Source: an uncultured Bacteroides sp.
GTDB lineage: Bacteria; Bacteroidota; Bacteroidia; Bacteroidales; Bacteroidaceae
Assembly: GCA_900553185.1 (NCBI GenBank)
Contig: USCT01000002.1
Location: 62,001 to 126,000, forward strand
Length of the DNA: 64,000 bases
Direction of reading: 5' to 3'
The position numbers and the translations under genes were made by a program. This document shows positions 53,384-63,401 of this stretch, piece after piece. Each line of letters opens with the position of its first letter. Within the stretch, counting starts at the first letter, position 1. Under the pieces are notes generated by a model. It worked only from the letters and a program-made list of their open reading frames with translations, was not told the DNA's origin and did not search any database.

Positions 53384-55447
53384 TCATTGAATCACAATTT
53401 CATCGGTAAACAATACTCCGCCGAACTTATCGCTCGCCAAGGCCTGATAACGGACATAACGGGCTTTGGCAGAACCGGTCCAACCGAAATTCTTGAAGCT
53501 TACCGCATCGTCACGTACTACTTCATGCTTCAAGTCGGCCAACTGGGTATAATTCTCACCGTCTTCTGATACGGAAATAATCACCTGAGCAGGCATAAAT
53601 ACCTCCGGTCCGCAAATCTGCATGAAATCGGCACCGATAGAATGAATATCAGTAACCTGTTCAAGATCGATAACCACATCTACACGATTTTTCGTGACAA
53701 ATCCCTGCCACAGTCTATCGTTGTAATTCCATCCTCCACGCAATCCGTCGGTCAGGGTTTTCTCACCGTTAGCCGGATAATTTTCCCAATACGGAGCATT
53801 GTAAGTCACCTTCTTGCCAAGTCCCAAATGTTCAATCGGCTGCTGTGCTTCCTTGCGGTTACCGATTTCCTTGCTCAAATCAAACGGATGATAACCTTTC
53901 TGCTTCAGTTCCTCCACGATTTTCAGCGCACGTCCATGAAAATCCTCCCACGAACGGTTGGCCTGAGCAGACCATCCTACCTCGGCAACAGCCATCATAC
54001 GTGGGTACAGCATGTATTCCACATGCTCCGGAGTAGGAATGTATTCGGTCCACAGATTCCCCTGTACCCCCGATATCAACTGTACCTTATCAGCAGACAG
54101 TGTAGCAGGAACCGGATTATAACTGTATACTTTCTGCAACGGCAGGTATCCGCCGATTGCTTCCGGCTGAGAGTAAGGAGCATCCTGATAACCGTCCAGG
54201 TAACAGTATTCTCCCGGACTCATGATGGCATGATGACCCGCATCTACCGCCTTCAGTCCGCCTTCCGTTCCACGCCAGGACATAACGGTCGCATTGGGAG
54301 CCAGACCTCCATCCAGTATTTCATCCCATCCCAGCAGATTACGTCCGTGCTGGTTCAGGAAACGTTCCATACGATGAATGAGGTAACTCTGCAGTTCGTT
54401 CACATCCTTCAGTCCCTCTTCTTTCATCCGGGCCTGACACAACGGACAAGTTTTCCACGAAGCCTTACCTGCCTCATCTCCTCCTACATGAATGTACTTG
54501 GAAGGAAACAAATCCATGACCTCCAGCAATACATTCTCCAGGAATTCAAAAGTCTTCTCGTTTCCTATGCAGAAGTCGGCCTGCTTGTAAGGTTCATGCG
54601 TACAAGAAAGTTCCGGATACGCCGTCAGGACTTCTTCCGAATGAGCCGGCATTTCAATTTCAGGAATAATCGTGATGTAATGCTGCTGTGCGTATGCTAC
54701 CAACTCACGAATATCATCCTGCGTATAATATCCTCCGTGTGCCTGAAGATCCGTTTCTTCGCAATACTTACGGTCGCCGTTCCACCAGTCTTTCCACACA
54801 GCCTGCGGACGCCATGCGGCGAACTGTGTCAGCCGCGGGTATTTCTTGATTTCGATACGCCATCCGGCAGCATCGGTCAAGTGCAGATGCAAGCGGTTTA
54901 TTTTATAATATGCCAGTATATCAATCTGCTTTTTCACAAAATTCTTATCAAAGAAATGACGCGATACATCCAGCATCATTCCACGATACGGGAAACGTGG
55001 TTCATCCTTAATATCGAGCGCAGGAATCTGTGTTCCGTACTGGTTCGTCACCTGCAGCAAAGACTGTACTCCATAAAAGAGTCCGGCTCCCGAAAGTGCT
55101 TCAATCTCAATCCGCTTTGGAGTCACTTTCAGTGAGTAACCTTCTTCCGACTTGATACCGTCCAGGCTATCTACCACCCGTAAAACAAGCTGATGCTTCT
55201 TTGCCTCCTTCTTGGCAACCTTCAGTTTCAGGCCGGAAGCCATCAGATATTCCGTCAGGATCTGTTTGTCCGCTTCCGGAGCACTGATCCACAATGACGT
55301 ATGATCCTTCCATACAAATTCTCCCTGCTGCATTGCCAGTTCAGACGGCACCGGAGTCAGTGCCGGTCTGGTATCTGCTACAACAGCTGTTGCTGTGTAC
55401 AGTGAAGTACACAGCAACAATGATACTATAATTCTTTTTAATTTCAT
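53384..55447 (-). CDS. Beta-N-acetylhexosaminidase, GH20 (middle of operon)
   Basis: 687 residues with a signal peptide (MKLKRIIVSLLLCTSLYTATAVVA). An N-terminal GH20b domain precedes the barrel (PYRGMMLDVSRHFFDKNFVKKQID), with the catalytic D324-E325 in HVGGDEAG, plus CLOSE-type markers DEILDGGLAPNATVMSWRG, read as DEILDGGLAPN then ATVMSWRG, and NLWTEYIPTPEHVEYMLYPR. A C-terminal beta-sandwich (about 560-687) is of the F5/8 type C kind. It removes non-reducing GlcNAc. The upstream GH20 gene ends only 7 bp before this ATG, so they are one transcript. Confidence 0.93.
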   Translation of the reverse strand: MKLKRIIVSLLLCTSLYTATAVVADTRPALTPVPSELAMQQGEFVWKDHTSLWISAPEADKQILTEYLMASGLKLKVAKKEAKKHQLVLRVVDSLDGIKSEEGYSLKVTPKRIEIEALSGAGLFYGVQSLLQVTNQYGTQIPALDIKDEPRFPYRGMMLDVSRHFFDKNFVKKQIDILAYYKINRLHLHLTDAAGWRIEIKKYPRLTQFAAWRPQAVWKDWWNGDRKYCEETDLQAHGGYYTQDDIRELVAYAQQHYITIIPEIEMPAHSEEVLTAYPELSCTHEPYKQADFCIGNEKTFEFLENVLLEVMDLFPSKYIHVGGDEAGKASWKTCPLCQARMKEEGLKDVNELQSYLIHRMERFLNQHGRNLLGWDEILDGGLAPNATVMSWRGTEGGLKAVDAGHHAIMSPGEYCYLDGYQDAPYSQPEAIGGYLPLQKVYSYNPVPATLSADKVQLISGVQGNLWTEYIPTPEHVEYMLYPRMMAVAEVGWSAQANRSWEDFHGRALKIVEELKQKGYHPFDLSKEIGNRKEAQQPIEHLGLGKKVTYNAPYWENYPANGEKTLTDGLRGGWNYNDRLWQGFVTKNRVDVVIDLEQVTDIHSIGADFMQICGPEVFMPAQVIISVSEDGENYTQLADLKHEVVRDDAVSFKNFGWTGSAKARYVRYQALASDKFGGVLFTDEIVIQ

Positions 55448-55454
55448 CTGATTA

Positions 55455-57779
55455 TCAATTCAAAATCAATTCATCCACAAACAGGAATCCCGGATTTCCC
55501 TTACCGCCATGCCAGCTTGGAATGTTATATTCCGGTTTAGCCAATACTTTCACATAACGTGCCTTTACCGGAGCAAACTTCAGTTCATGTGTATAAATCT
55601 TGTTCGGATCGGTTTCTTTCATAGCCGGATAAGTTTCCGAAGCCACCTGCTTGAATATCTTGTTATCATCCGATACCGAAACGGTAATCGCACGTGCGTC
55701 AAACACCCAGTCACCTTTTTCCACACACGTATGCAGAGTCAGCGAACTGATTTCAACAGGTTCCTTCAAATCGATGACAGCTTCCATATCGTTCTTATAA
55801 AACGCGATCCAACGGCCGGTCTTATAATTCTGGTTACCGGTCATACCGTCTACCAATACGGTAGCTCCTGTAAATTCGTACTGCTTGTTGATGGGCTGCA
55901 GCATGGTAATCGGTTTCATCGACGATTTGCTGAATACAATGGTATCTGCAGTAATGCGTGAGTTACCTTCCGGACGAATAGCCATCGTACGCAAGATACA
56001 AGGCTTGTCTATCTGAATCACTCCCGAATATACCTGTGACTGGGCATTCGGTTCCGATCCGTCCAGTGTATAATAAACAGGTGCATTGTCGATGGTGCGG
56101 GCAACGGCATCCAGTGTTCCCTTTTCTGTATTCGGTTTCAGTTCAAGCATTACATCGAAGATATGAGTGGCATACGTCCAGCCTTTCATCTTGTAAATAT
56201 TTACCAGCGGAATGATACGTTTCAGGAAATCATCGTAGTTCTTCTTTTCGGGAGCACACCACTGTGATTCACACAAAGCCGCCATACGAGGCAATACCAT
56301 ATACTGCAGCTGCTTGAAATCAGGAATGTATTCCGTCCACATATTCGCCTGTACACCGATAATGTATTTCTGTTCTTCCGGAGTCAGTGACTGAGGCATC
56401 GGCTCGTAACTGTATACACGTTCCATGGGCAGATAACCGCCTATGGCCAATGGCTCATCTGCCACATCCTTCGACTGATAATAATCAAAATAAAGATAGG
56501 TGTTCGGAGTCATGATTACATCGTGTTTCTGCTTGGCTGCTTCAATACCGCCGCCTTCACCTCGCCATGACATAACCGTAGCATTCGGAGCCAGACCACC
56601 TTCCAGGGTTTCATCCCAGCCGATCATCTTGCGGCCGTTGGCATTCAGGAACTCTTCAGCTTCGTGAATCACATAGCTCTGAAGCCGCTGTTCCTTGGTA
56701 TGCTGCTGATCCGATTTCAGTCCCAGCGCCTTGATACGGGCCTGGCATTTCGGACAAGTCTCCCATTTTACTTTCGGACATTCATCGCCACCCACATGGA
56801 TATATTCTGACGGGAAGATCTGAATGATCTCGGCCAGTACATCCTTGATGAACTGAATGGTACTGTCGTTTCCGGCGCAGAGCACATTGTCGGAAACTCC
56901 CCACTGTGTCCATACTTCATACGGACCACCTGTACATCCAAGTTCCGGATAAGCAGCCAGGGCAGCCTGCATGTGTCCCGGCAAGTCGATTTCCGGAATC
57001 ACCGTGATGTAACGTTCGGCCGCATACTTCACGATTTCCTTTGCCTGTTCCTGCGTATAGAATCCACCGTATGGTTTTCCGTCATATTTTCCGGAATTAC
57101 GTCCGATTACGGTCTCCTTACGCTGCGAGCCGATTTCAGTAAGTTTCGGATATTTCTTGATTTCAATACGCCATCCCTGGTCTTCAGACAAATGCCAGTG
57201 AAAACGGTTGATGTTATGCAATGCCAGCATGTCAATGTATGTCTTCAATTCATCAATCGAAAAGAAATGACGACCTACATCCAGCATCATGCCTCGATAG
57301 CTGAAACGTGGCTTGTCGTTGATTTCTACAGCAGGAAATTCCACCTGACTGTCGGGAGCAACAGAAACCGACTTGCGCAATGTCTGTATGCCATAAAATA
57401 CACCGGCTTCACTCGGAGCAGAAATTACGATACCGTTACCGTCTACTTTCAGCAGGTACGCTTCCGGATTTTCATCCTCCATACCAAGCCGGAGCGTAAT
57501 GTCTCCTTCTCCCGTTGCCGTTTTCAGATCCAGTCCGGTCTGTTCTTTCAAGAAAGCAGCCAGAAACTCTGCATTCTTCTGCATTTTTTCATTACCGGCA
57601 GGATAACCGATCACCGCACCGTTCTTCAAAATGAAAGAAGATTGCTGTCCGGCAGTAATCTGCAAAGGTTCAGGAACTACCTGGTAATCGGCCACCACCG
57701 TCGGACGGGATGAACAAGCCGTCATCATCAGCCCTGCCAATGAAAGTCCCAATAGACTCAGTTTAATCGTTGTTCTCAT
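55455..57779 (-). CDS. Beta-N-acetylhexosaminidase, GH20 lipoprotein with C-terminal extra domains
   Basis: 774 residues. The lipobox is LAGLMMTACSS (Cys22), so it is membrane-anchored. Catalytic D332-E333 lies in HVGGDECPK; DETLEGGLAPNATVMSWRG, read as DETLEGGLAPN then ATVMSWRG, and NMWTEYIPDFKQLQYMVLPR follow. After the barrel come a chitobiase-like C-terminal segment (NAPVYYTLDGSEPNAQSQVYSG) and an F5/8 type C-like domain (TGRWIAFYKNDMEAVIDLKEPVEISSL). The ATG at 57779 is used since it starts the signal peptide. It begins 28 bp after the GH2 stop. Confidence 0.93.
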   Translation of the reverse strand: MRTTIKLSLLGLSLAGLMMTACSSRPTVVADYQVVPEPLQITAGQQSSFILKNGAVIGYPAGNEKMQKNAEFLAAFLKEQTGLDLKTATGEGDITLRLGMEDENPEAYLLKVDGNGIVISAPSEAGVFYGIQTLRKSVSVAPDSQVEFPAVEINDKPRFSYRGMMLDVGRHFFSIDELKTYIDMLALHNINRFHWHLSEDQGWRIEIKKYPKLTEIGSQRKETVIGRNSGKYDGKPYGGFYTQEQAKEIVKYAAERYITVIPEIDLPGHMQAALAAYPELGCTGGPYEVWTQWGVSDNVLCAGNDSTIQFIKDVLAEIIQIFPSEYIHVGGDECPKVKWETCPKCQARIKALGLKSDQQHTKEQRLQSYVIHEAEEFLNANGRKMIGWDETLEGGLAPNATVMSWRGEGGGIEAAKQKHDVIMTPNTYLYFDYYQSKDVADEPLAIGGYLPMERVYSYEPMPQSLTPEEQKYIIGVQANMWTEYIPDFKQLQYMVLPRMAALCESQWCAPEKKNYDDFLKRIIPLVNIYKMKGWTYATHIFDVMLELKPNTEKGTLDAVARTIDNAPVYYTLDGSEPNAQSQVYSGVIQIDKPCILRTMAIRPEGNSRITADTIVFSKSSMKPITMLQPINKQYEFTGATVLVDGMTGNQNYKTGRWIAFYKNDMEAVIDLKEPVEISSLTLHTCVEKGDWVFDARAITVSVSDDNKIFKQVASETYPAMKETDPNKIYTHELKFAPVKARYVKVLAKPEYNIPSWHGGKGNPGFLFVDELILN

Positions 57780-57807
57780 TTGGTAAATGGTATTAGTTAG
57801 TAAAAGA

Positions 57808-60372
57808 TTAATGAATATCACTCAACTGGTGGATCTTAACCTGAACGTTCTTCAACGGATGTCCATCCGGCGAACTGATGACCACCTTTTTCTTCTGTCC
57901 CGGCAACAGATCGAAGAAATTGTCAGAGAAACGTACTCCCTGTTCAGGAACCTCGATAAAAATGTCACGGGCCAGTTTCTTTGCCTTGACAGTCACTTCA
58001 CACACGCCCTCTTTTTCCTTTACCTGATACTGTAATTCCTGTTTCGGCAACTGCTGGTCCTTCGGATACGCAAAATAATAGATTTCGTCCGAGAGCACTT
58101 CTCCTTTCTTATTCTTCACGACCATGTGCATGAGGGAAGTGGAAGCCGGCTGTCCGTTCAGTTCCTTCTCCCAGTTTTCCTTTGCAAAAAGCAACGACGT
58201 GTTGGCTGGCAGCTTTCCATCTATTTTCCGCTTGTTATAAACCTTTCCATTAAAATCCATCAGTTCCAACGCCAGTGTCACATCTTCGTCTGTCAGCTTA
58301 TCCGACATCAGATAATAACACAAATCATCGCCTTCCTTAATCGCATCTACCAGCACAGGAGCAAAAGCGCGCTTTGTCTGATACTGCATGGCTTTCCAGT
58401 TTCCATAATAATCGATGGAAGACCACGATACCACCGGCCAGCTGTCATTCAGCTGCCAGGCCAGCGATCCCATACAGTACGGACGGTTCCGGCGATGTGC
58501 TTCCATACCATGACGCATTCCCTGTCCCTGCAGTACAAGTCCGGCATATACCAGATCCTCAAATTTTTCGGGAACCTTGTAATACAGCGCCATCGTTTTC
58601 TGAATCAGGAAATTTCCGATAGTACTTTTCTGATGAGCGTTCATAACCTCCGATTCCAACGCATAATCTTTCGGCTCGGCAAACATACGGATGGTCTTCA
58701 TCTCCGGAAAAGCCTGAAAACCATACTCACTCATGAAACGCGGAATCTCCTTATCCAGACTTTCAAAAGGTTTCTGGCCATACCAGGTACCCCAGTTATG
58801 ACTGTCGGCTATCTTCCAGCTTTCGGGGCGTCCCCAGTTTGCTTCATACGGTGACCCATGCATATAAAAGCGGTCCGGATCCAGCTCCTTGACGATAGAA
58901 GGCAACAACTCCCGGAACAGGACATCGTATCCTTTTGTCATTTCCGCATAAATCTCAGGCGTATATTTTTCTTTCCACCCCCAATATCTCATTCCTTCAT
59001 AAATTTCGTTGTTTCCGCACCACATGGCCAGCGAAGCGTGGTTGCGCAGGCGCTTGATGTTGTATTCCGCTTCTTCCGAAACCCTTTTCAGGAAAGTGGG
59101 ATCGTGCGGATACGTAGTACAGGCAAAAAGAAAATCCTGCCAGATCAATATACCACGTTTGTCGGCTTCTTCATAAAACTTGTCATCCTCATAGATACCG
59201 CCTCCCCAGACACGGATCATATTCATGTTCGAAGCCTGTACATCTTCCATCAGACGGGCATATCGTTCAGGAGTGACATTCGGCAACAACGCATCATTCG
59301 GAATCATGTTCGAACCTTTGGCAAACAAAGGCTTTCCGTTTACTTCAAAATAAAAAGATTCACCATCCTTATCTTTTTCCTTTACCACACGTATGGTACG
59401 AAGGCCGATCTGTTCTTCCTTCGACGCAACTTCTTTCCCATCCACTGTAACAGAAGCCGTGAAATCATACAGGGCAGGCTCTCCCCAACCGTTAGGCATC
59501 CATAAATGAGGCTGGTCAATGACCAGAGGAAGCTTGATCAGATTTTTACCCGGAGCCAGTTTGACCGGCTGTTCCAAGTTTTTTTCATTACCCTGATAGG
59601 CATAGACGATACGTACGACAGCGTTCTGCTCCTCGTCCGTAATATTGGTTATTTCCAACTGATTTTCAACTTTTGCCTGCCGGTCGTTTACCTGCAACTG
59701 ACGTACGTAGTAATCATCAATACTGGTAGCATCATAAAAAACCAGCTTCACCGGACGCCAGATACCCGCAGTTACCAGACGGATTCCCCAGTCCCATCCA
59801 TACGAATAAGGAGCCTTACGGGTATATACACTTACACGCTTATCCGAATGATCATTGTCGGCCGGATAATTGAATCCGTCACTCTCCCACTGAGGCAGCG
59901 TTTCGTTTACAGCCGAACGAAAACGGATCATCAGTTTATTTTCACCTTTACGCAACACAGATTTAACCGGAATCGTATATCCCACAAACATATTATCCGA
60001 TTTCAAAAGCAATGAACCGTTCAGATAAACATCGGCATACGTATCCAGTCCTTCGAAGGACAACACCGCTGCTCCTCTCTCCAGTTGTTTTTCGTCTACC
60101 TGAAATGTCGTACGATACAGCCAGTTCTCTTTTTCCACCCATTGTACCTTCTCTTCATTCATACCGAAAAAAGGATTTTCCAGCTTACCGTGATCTATCA
60201 GATCCTGATGAACCGTACCTGGAACCTTGGCCGAAAGCCATTCCTGATCTCCTTCTTTCGAAAATTCCCAACCTTGAGACAGTACACACGTTTGTGGCAT
60301 CTCATAATCAGTTGCCCATGCCGAAAGAACCGACATACCACAAAGCCACGCCATCATGCTTTTTTTCCACAT
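57808..60372 (-). CDS. Beta-mannosidase, GH2
   Basis: 854 residues with a signal peptide (cut after SAWA). The sugar-binding jelly-roll (WLSAKVPGTVHQDLIDHGKLENPFFGMNE, read as WLSAKVPGTVHQ then DLIDHGKLENPFFGMNE) is typical of beta-mannosidases. The acid/base is E456 in WCGNNEIYEG and the nucleophile E549 in RFMSEYGFQAFP. It cleaves the Man-beta-1,4-GlcNAc bond, the core linkage of N-glycans. It is first in the operon, followed by two hexosaminidases and a GH92 alpha-mannosidase, which together would dismantle the N-glycan core. No SusC/SusD pair or sensor gene is seen next to it. Confidence 0.93.
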   Translation of the reverse strand: MWKKSMMAWLCGMSVLSAWATDYEMPQTCVLSQGWEFSKEGDQEWLSAKVPGTVHQDLIDHGKLENPFFGMNEEKVQWVEKENWLYRTTFQVDEKQLERGAAVLSFEGLDTYADVYLNGSLLLKSDNMFVGYTIPVKSVLRKGENKLMIRFRSAVNETLPQWESDGFNYPADNDHSDKRVSVYTRKAPYSYGWDWGIRLVTAGIWRPVKLVFYDATSIDDYYVRQLQVNDRQAKVENQLEITNITDEEQNAVVRIVYAYQGNEKNLEQPVKLAPGKNLIKLPLVIDQPHLWMPNGWGEPALYDFTASVTVDGKEVASKEEQIGLRTIRVVKEKDKDGESFYFEVNGKPLFAKGSNMIPNDALLPNVTPERYARLMEDVQASNMNMIRVWGGGIYEDDKFYEEADKRGILIWQDFLFACTTYPHDPTFLKRVSEEAEYNIKRLRNHASLAMWCGNNEIYEGMRYWGWKEKYTPEIYAEMTKGYDVLFRELLPSIVKELDPDRFYMHGSPYEANWGRPESWKIADSHNWGTWYGQKPFESLDKEIPRFMSEYGFQAFPEMKTIRMFAEPKDYALESEVMNAHQKSTIGNFLIQKTMALYYKVPEKFEDLVYAGLVLQGQGMRHGMEAHRRNRPYCMGSLAWQLNDSWPVVSWSSIDYYGNWKAMQYQTKRAFAPVLVDAIKEGDDLCYYLMSDKLTDEDVTLALELMDFNGKVYNKRKIDGKLPANTSLLFAKENWEKELNGQPASTSLMHMVVKNKKGEVLSDEIYYFAYPKDQQLPKQELQYQVKEKEGVCEVTVKAKKLARDIFIEVPEQGVRFSDNFFDLLPGQKKKVVISSPDGHPLKNVQVKIHQLSDIH

Positions 60373-60691
60373 ATATTCCTTTATTTAAAATTTCGATTAA
60401 AAAATCCAGGTATCATCAAATCCATCTTTCACCCACGCACAAAGAATCAATGCCACGACGTATTTTTCATAATATCCCAAATTTCGTAGTAAAAGTAAGA
60501 AAAAAACTTCTATAACCGAAAATATACTAAATTTATTTACAAATAAAAATGCAACAAAACAAAAAAATCCATTTTTACGACAAATAAACTTGCTTTTTTC
60601 ACCTTTATAACCGGTACAGAATGAAATAAAAAAATATCAGGACCACTCTAAGAAATTATTTAGAACGATCCTGCCCCACACAGTAAAAAAA
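60373..60691. promoter_or_regulatory. Upstream region of the N-glycan operon
   Basis: About 320 AT-rich bases between the GH2 start and the tRNA terminator. No exact TAnnTTTG box was found for the minus strand; ATTCTTTG (minus, near 60440) is the nearest candidate. No gene is seen. Confidence 0.4.
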
Positions 60692-60694
60692 ATT

Positions 60695-60723
60695 GCCGAT
60701 GACTTTTTGACAAAATCATCGGC
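60695..60723 (-). terminator. Terminator of tRNA-Arg
   Basis: An 8-bp stem (GCCGATGA and TCATCGGC) with a 13-nt loop, followed on the minus strand by TTTTTTTT. It begins 5 bp after the tRNA 3' end. Confidence 0.92.
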
Positions 60724-60728
60724 ACTAG

Positions 60729-60800
60729 TACACCCATGGGGAGTCGAACCCCAATCGATGGAACCGGAATCCATTATTCTATCCATTGAACTATGGGTGC
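60729..60800 (-). tRNA. tRNA-Arg (anticodon CCG)
   Basis: 72 nt read on the minus strand. The acceptor stem GCACCCA pairs with TGGGTGT (first pair G-U), with discriminator A and no encoded CCA. The anticodon arm is ATGGA - TTCCGGT - TCCAT with CCG at positions 34-36, reading CGG codons. The T arm GGGG-TTCGACT-CCCC is canonical. No integrase or att duplication is seen at its end. Confidence 0.95.
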
Positions 60801-60981
60801 ATTTTTTATTTGCGGGAACAAAAGTACAACAATTCCTGTTTCCATCCTAATAAATTGAACAAAAAAATTTATCTCCACACAAAAAATCATAAAAAGAAAT
60901 ATATCATATTATTAATGAAAAATAGAACATCACCACCCCACGATAATTTATAATATTTGCCATTCAAAACTATCTCTACAA

Positions 60982-62844
60982 ATGAAACAGCAAACTTCAC
61001 AAAACCAACGAACCGAAAAAGGGAATCCGTTTATGGGGTTCTTATGTGGAATACTTATCGTATTATTCCTGAACTGGCTCATTTTTCCAAACCTAACCAA
61101 ACGGGAAATAACTCCTACCGACTATGGAACGTTTATCGAAAAAATGGAGCAAGGACAGATCAAAGAAGTCATGATCAAAAACAATCAGATCTACTTTACC
61201 GCCAACGAACAAGGAAACCAAACCAAGACTTACCAGACAGGAGAAATCAATGATCCACAACTGGTAGACCGTCTGCTGAAAGCAAAAAGCCCGAACGAAA
61301 GCGGAAAGATTTCATTCAATCAGATTGTTCCACAGGAAAACTCACCGATACTTAACTTTATCCTGATGTGGATTCTTCCGGGACTGATATTCTACATCAT
61401 CTGGAAACAAGCCAGCAACAGCATCCGGGCACGCATGGGATCAAGCGGAAACTTCATGTCGTTCGGAAACAGCGGTGCAAAAATTTATGCAGACTCCGAT
61501 GTAAAAACAACATTTGCCGATGTTGCCGGACAAAATGAAGCCAAAGAAACACTGAACGAAATCGTAGATTTCCTGCATAATCCCACCAAATATACCAACA
61601 TCGGAGCTTCTTTACCCAAAGGCGCCCTGCTGGTCGGCCCTCCGGGTACCGGAAAGACACTGATTGCACGCGCAGTTGCCGGAGAAGCCAAAGTTCCTTT
61701 CTTTGCCATATCAGGTTCTGAATTCGTCCAGATGTTCGTCGGAATGGGAGCCGCCAAAGTAAGGGATCTGTTTAAACAAGCCACGGAAAAAGCGCCGTGC
61801 ATCATCTTTATCGATGAAATAGATGCCATCGGCAAACGACGAGACAACTCTTTCGGAGGAAATGACGAACGGGAACAGACACTCAACCAGTTGCTGACTG
61901 AAATGGACGGATTCGACGGACGGAAAGGAGTAGTCATTCTGGCCGCCACCAACCGTCCGGAGAGCCTGGATAAGGCTTTGCTGCGTCCCGGACGATTCGA
62001 CCGGCGCATACAGATGGAACTCCCCGACCTGGAAGGAAGAAAAGCCATACTGGGAGTACACCTGAAAAAAGTCAAACATGGTGACATCGACATGGATCTG
62101 GTAGCCCGTGCCACGGCCGGCTCATCGGGTGCCGAACTGGCCAACATCGTGAATGAAGCGGCCTTGCGTGCCGTACGTATGAACAGAAAGCAGGTAACCA
62201 CCAGCGATCTGGAAGAAAGTGTGGAAACCGTCATTGCCGGAGCACAAAAGAAAGGAAAGGTCATTTCTACCGACGAAAAACGAATCATTGCCTACCACGA
62301 AATCGGACACGCCATGGTAGCCGCCATGCAGACCCACTCGGCTCCCGTCCATAAGATTACCATCATTCCCCGCACTTCAGGAGCACTGGGATATACCATG
62401 CAGGTAGACAACAACGAACAGGTTCTGCTAAGCAAGGAAGACCTGTTCAACCGGATAGTGACCTACACCGGCGGACGGGCCGCAGAAGAAATTATCTGCA
62501 ATACTGTCACCACAGGCGCCTCCAATGACATTGAGCAGGCCACCCGGCTGGCCCGGGCCATGGTTACCAGATACGGCATGAGCGATGACTATGACATGAT
62601 GGGACTGGAAACCGTAAACAACGCTTATCTGGGAGGCGACACTTCCCTTACCTGTTCCACCGATACGGCAGCCGACATCGACCGCGAAGTTCTCCGCATC
62701 ATCAAGGAAGCCCATCAGAAGGCAAAGGAAATTATTTCAGAAAATATGGAAGCCATGCATCAGGCAGCCACTTTCCTGATAGAAAAAGAAACCATCACGG
62801 GAGAAGAATTCATGAACATACTTCACATGATGGAAAAGAAATGA
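60982..62844 (+). CDS. ftsH: ATP-dependent zinc metalloprotease FtsH
   Basis: 620 residues, near the E. coli length (644). Two membrane segments (about 18-36 and 124-140) flank a short periplasmic domain. The AAA module has Walker A GPPGTGKT (219-226), Walker [12 protein letters not shown] and the SRH region [21 protein letters not shown], read as [13 protein letters not shown] then RPGRFDRR. The protease has H439-EIGH443, with the third zinc ligand in the later [11 protein letters not shown] segment. It removes damaged or unassembled membrane proteins. It stands alone between tRNA-Arg (divergent) and the lysO-type genes. Confidence 0.96.
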   Translation: MKQQTSQNQRTEKGNPFMGFLCGILIVLFLNWLIFPNLTKREITPTDYGTFIEKMEQGQIKEVMIKNNQIYFTANEQGNQTKTYQTGEINDPQLVDRLLKAKSPNESGKISFNQIVPQENSPILNFILMWILPGLIFYIIWKQASNSIRARMGSSGNFMSFGNSGAKIYADSDVKTTFADVAGQNEAKETLNEIVDFLHNPTKYTNIGASLPKGALLVGPPGTGKTLIARAVAGEAKVPFFAISGSEFVQMFVGMGAAKVRDLFKQATEKAPCIIFIDEIDAIGKRRDNSFGGNDEREQTLNQLLTEMDGFDGRKGVVILAATNRPESLDKALLRPGRFDRRIQMELPDLEGRKAILGVHLKKVKHGDIDMDLVARATAGSSGAELANIVNEAALRAVRMNRKQVTTSDLEESVETVIAGAQKKGKVISTDEKRIIAYHEIGHAMVAAMQTHSAPVHKITIIPRTSGALGYTMQVDNNEQVLLSKEDLFNRIVTYTGGRAAEEIICNTVTTGASNDIEQATRLARAMVTRYGMSDDYDMMGLETVNNAYLGGDTSLTCSTDTAADIDREVLRIIKEAHQKAKEIISENMEAMHQAATFLIEKETITGEEFMNILHMMEKK

Positions 62845-62872
62845 CATCTTATACATCCTCCCGCTCAAGACC

Positions 62873-62920
62873 CTACGTTTTCCGTATGCGGAACATTCGT
62901 CCTGCATACGGAGAACGTAG
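62873..62920 (+). terminator. Hairpin after ftsH
   Basis: Arms CTACG + CCGTATGC (62873-62889) and GCATACGG + CGTAG (62904-62920), interrupted by a small internal loop. Placed 29 bp after the ftsH stop; no T-run, so a weak terminator or mRNA-end structure. Confidence 0.55.
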
Positions 62921-63100
62921 AGTCTACAGCCGGAGAACATAAACCCCAAACGCATAAACCGACCTGTAAAACCTCATAAATATGCTTTTACACCGCCATC
63001 AAAAACGGTAATTCCTCATAAATATGTAAAACAAACCAACTATTCTTCGAAATCTGACAAAATTTTCTGCTATCCTATCGATTAGTCAAAATACATTCAT

Positions 63101-63108
63101 TATCTTTG
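63101..63108 (+). promoter_or_regulatory. -7 promoter box of the leader ORF / lysO unit
   Basis: TATCTTTG fits TAnnTTTG exactly, 31 bp before the ATG of the 37-codon leader frame and 294 bp before the lysO-type start. The stretch 62921-63100 holds nothing else recognised. Confidence 0.65.
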
Positions 63109-63138
63109 CACCGCAAAACAAACCAGTATTTCAGAGCC

Positions 63139-63252
63139 ATGGATAAAACCAATTTCTTCAACAACAAGATTGTCAATACCCAACTCCGTTGGTGTATTAC
63201 GATTCTTATTATCCAATGGTTCTCAGGCTTTGTCCAATTTCCAACCGTTTAA
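63139..63252 (+). CDS. Short leader ORF (37 codons) upstream of lysO-type genes
   Basis: MDKTNFFNNKIVNTQLRWC, then ITILIIQWFSGFVQFPTV and TAA: a small hydrophobic peptide with Lys at residues 3 and 10 and two Trp. It starts 31 bp after a -7 box. Two hairpins lie between its stop and the exporter gene. It could be a translated leader that controls the hairpins, or a small membrane protein. I do not recognise a family. Confidence 0.5.
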   Translation: MDKTNFFNNKIVNTQLRWCITILIIQWFSGFVQFPTV

Positions 63253-63283
63253 TTTCCTGTAAACTCATTCTAACCATGCCCTT

Positions 63284-63344
63284 TTCTGAATAAGGATTTC
63301 CTTGTTCAGAAGGTATCTCTTGTCTGTCTGCTTTCCGGCAGACA
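63284..63344 (+). promoter_or_regulatory. Two hairpins between leader ORF and lysO-type gene
   Basis: Hairpin 1: 12-bp stem TTCTGAATAAGG (63284-63295) with CCTTGTTCAGAA (63300-63311), 4-nt loop, one G-T pair. Hairpin 2: TGTCTGC (63325-63331) with GCAGACA (63338-63344). No T-run follows either, so they are not simple intrinsic terminators. Confidence 0.6.
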
Positions 63345-63401
63345 ACAGGATAAATCTGGCGTCAGCCAAAGAAGTTGAACATCAAAAAGCCATTTACTGT
63401 T

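Noticed and set aside
60729..60800. tRNA-Arg as an integration site
   Set aside because: No integrase gene and no repeated 3' tRNA end is visible on either side within the window.
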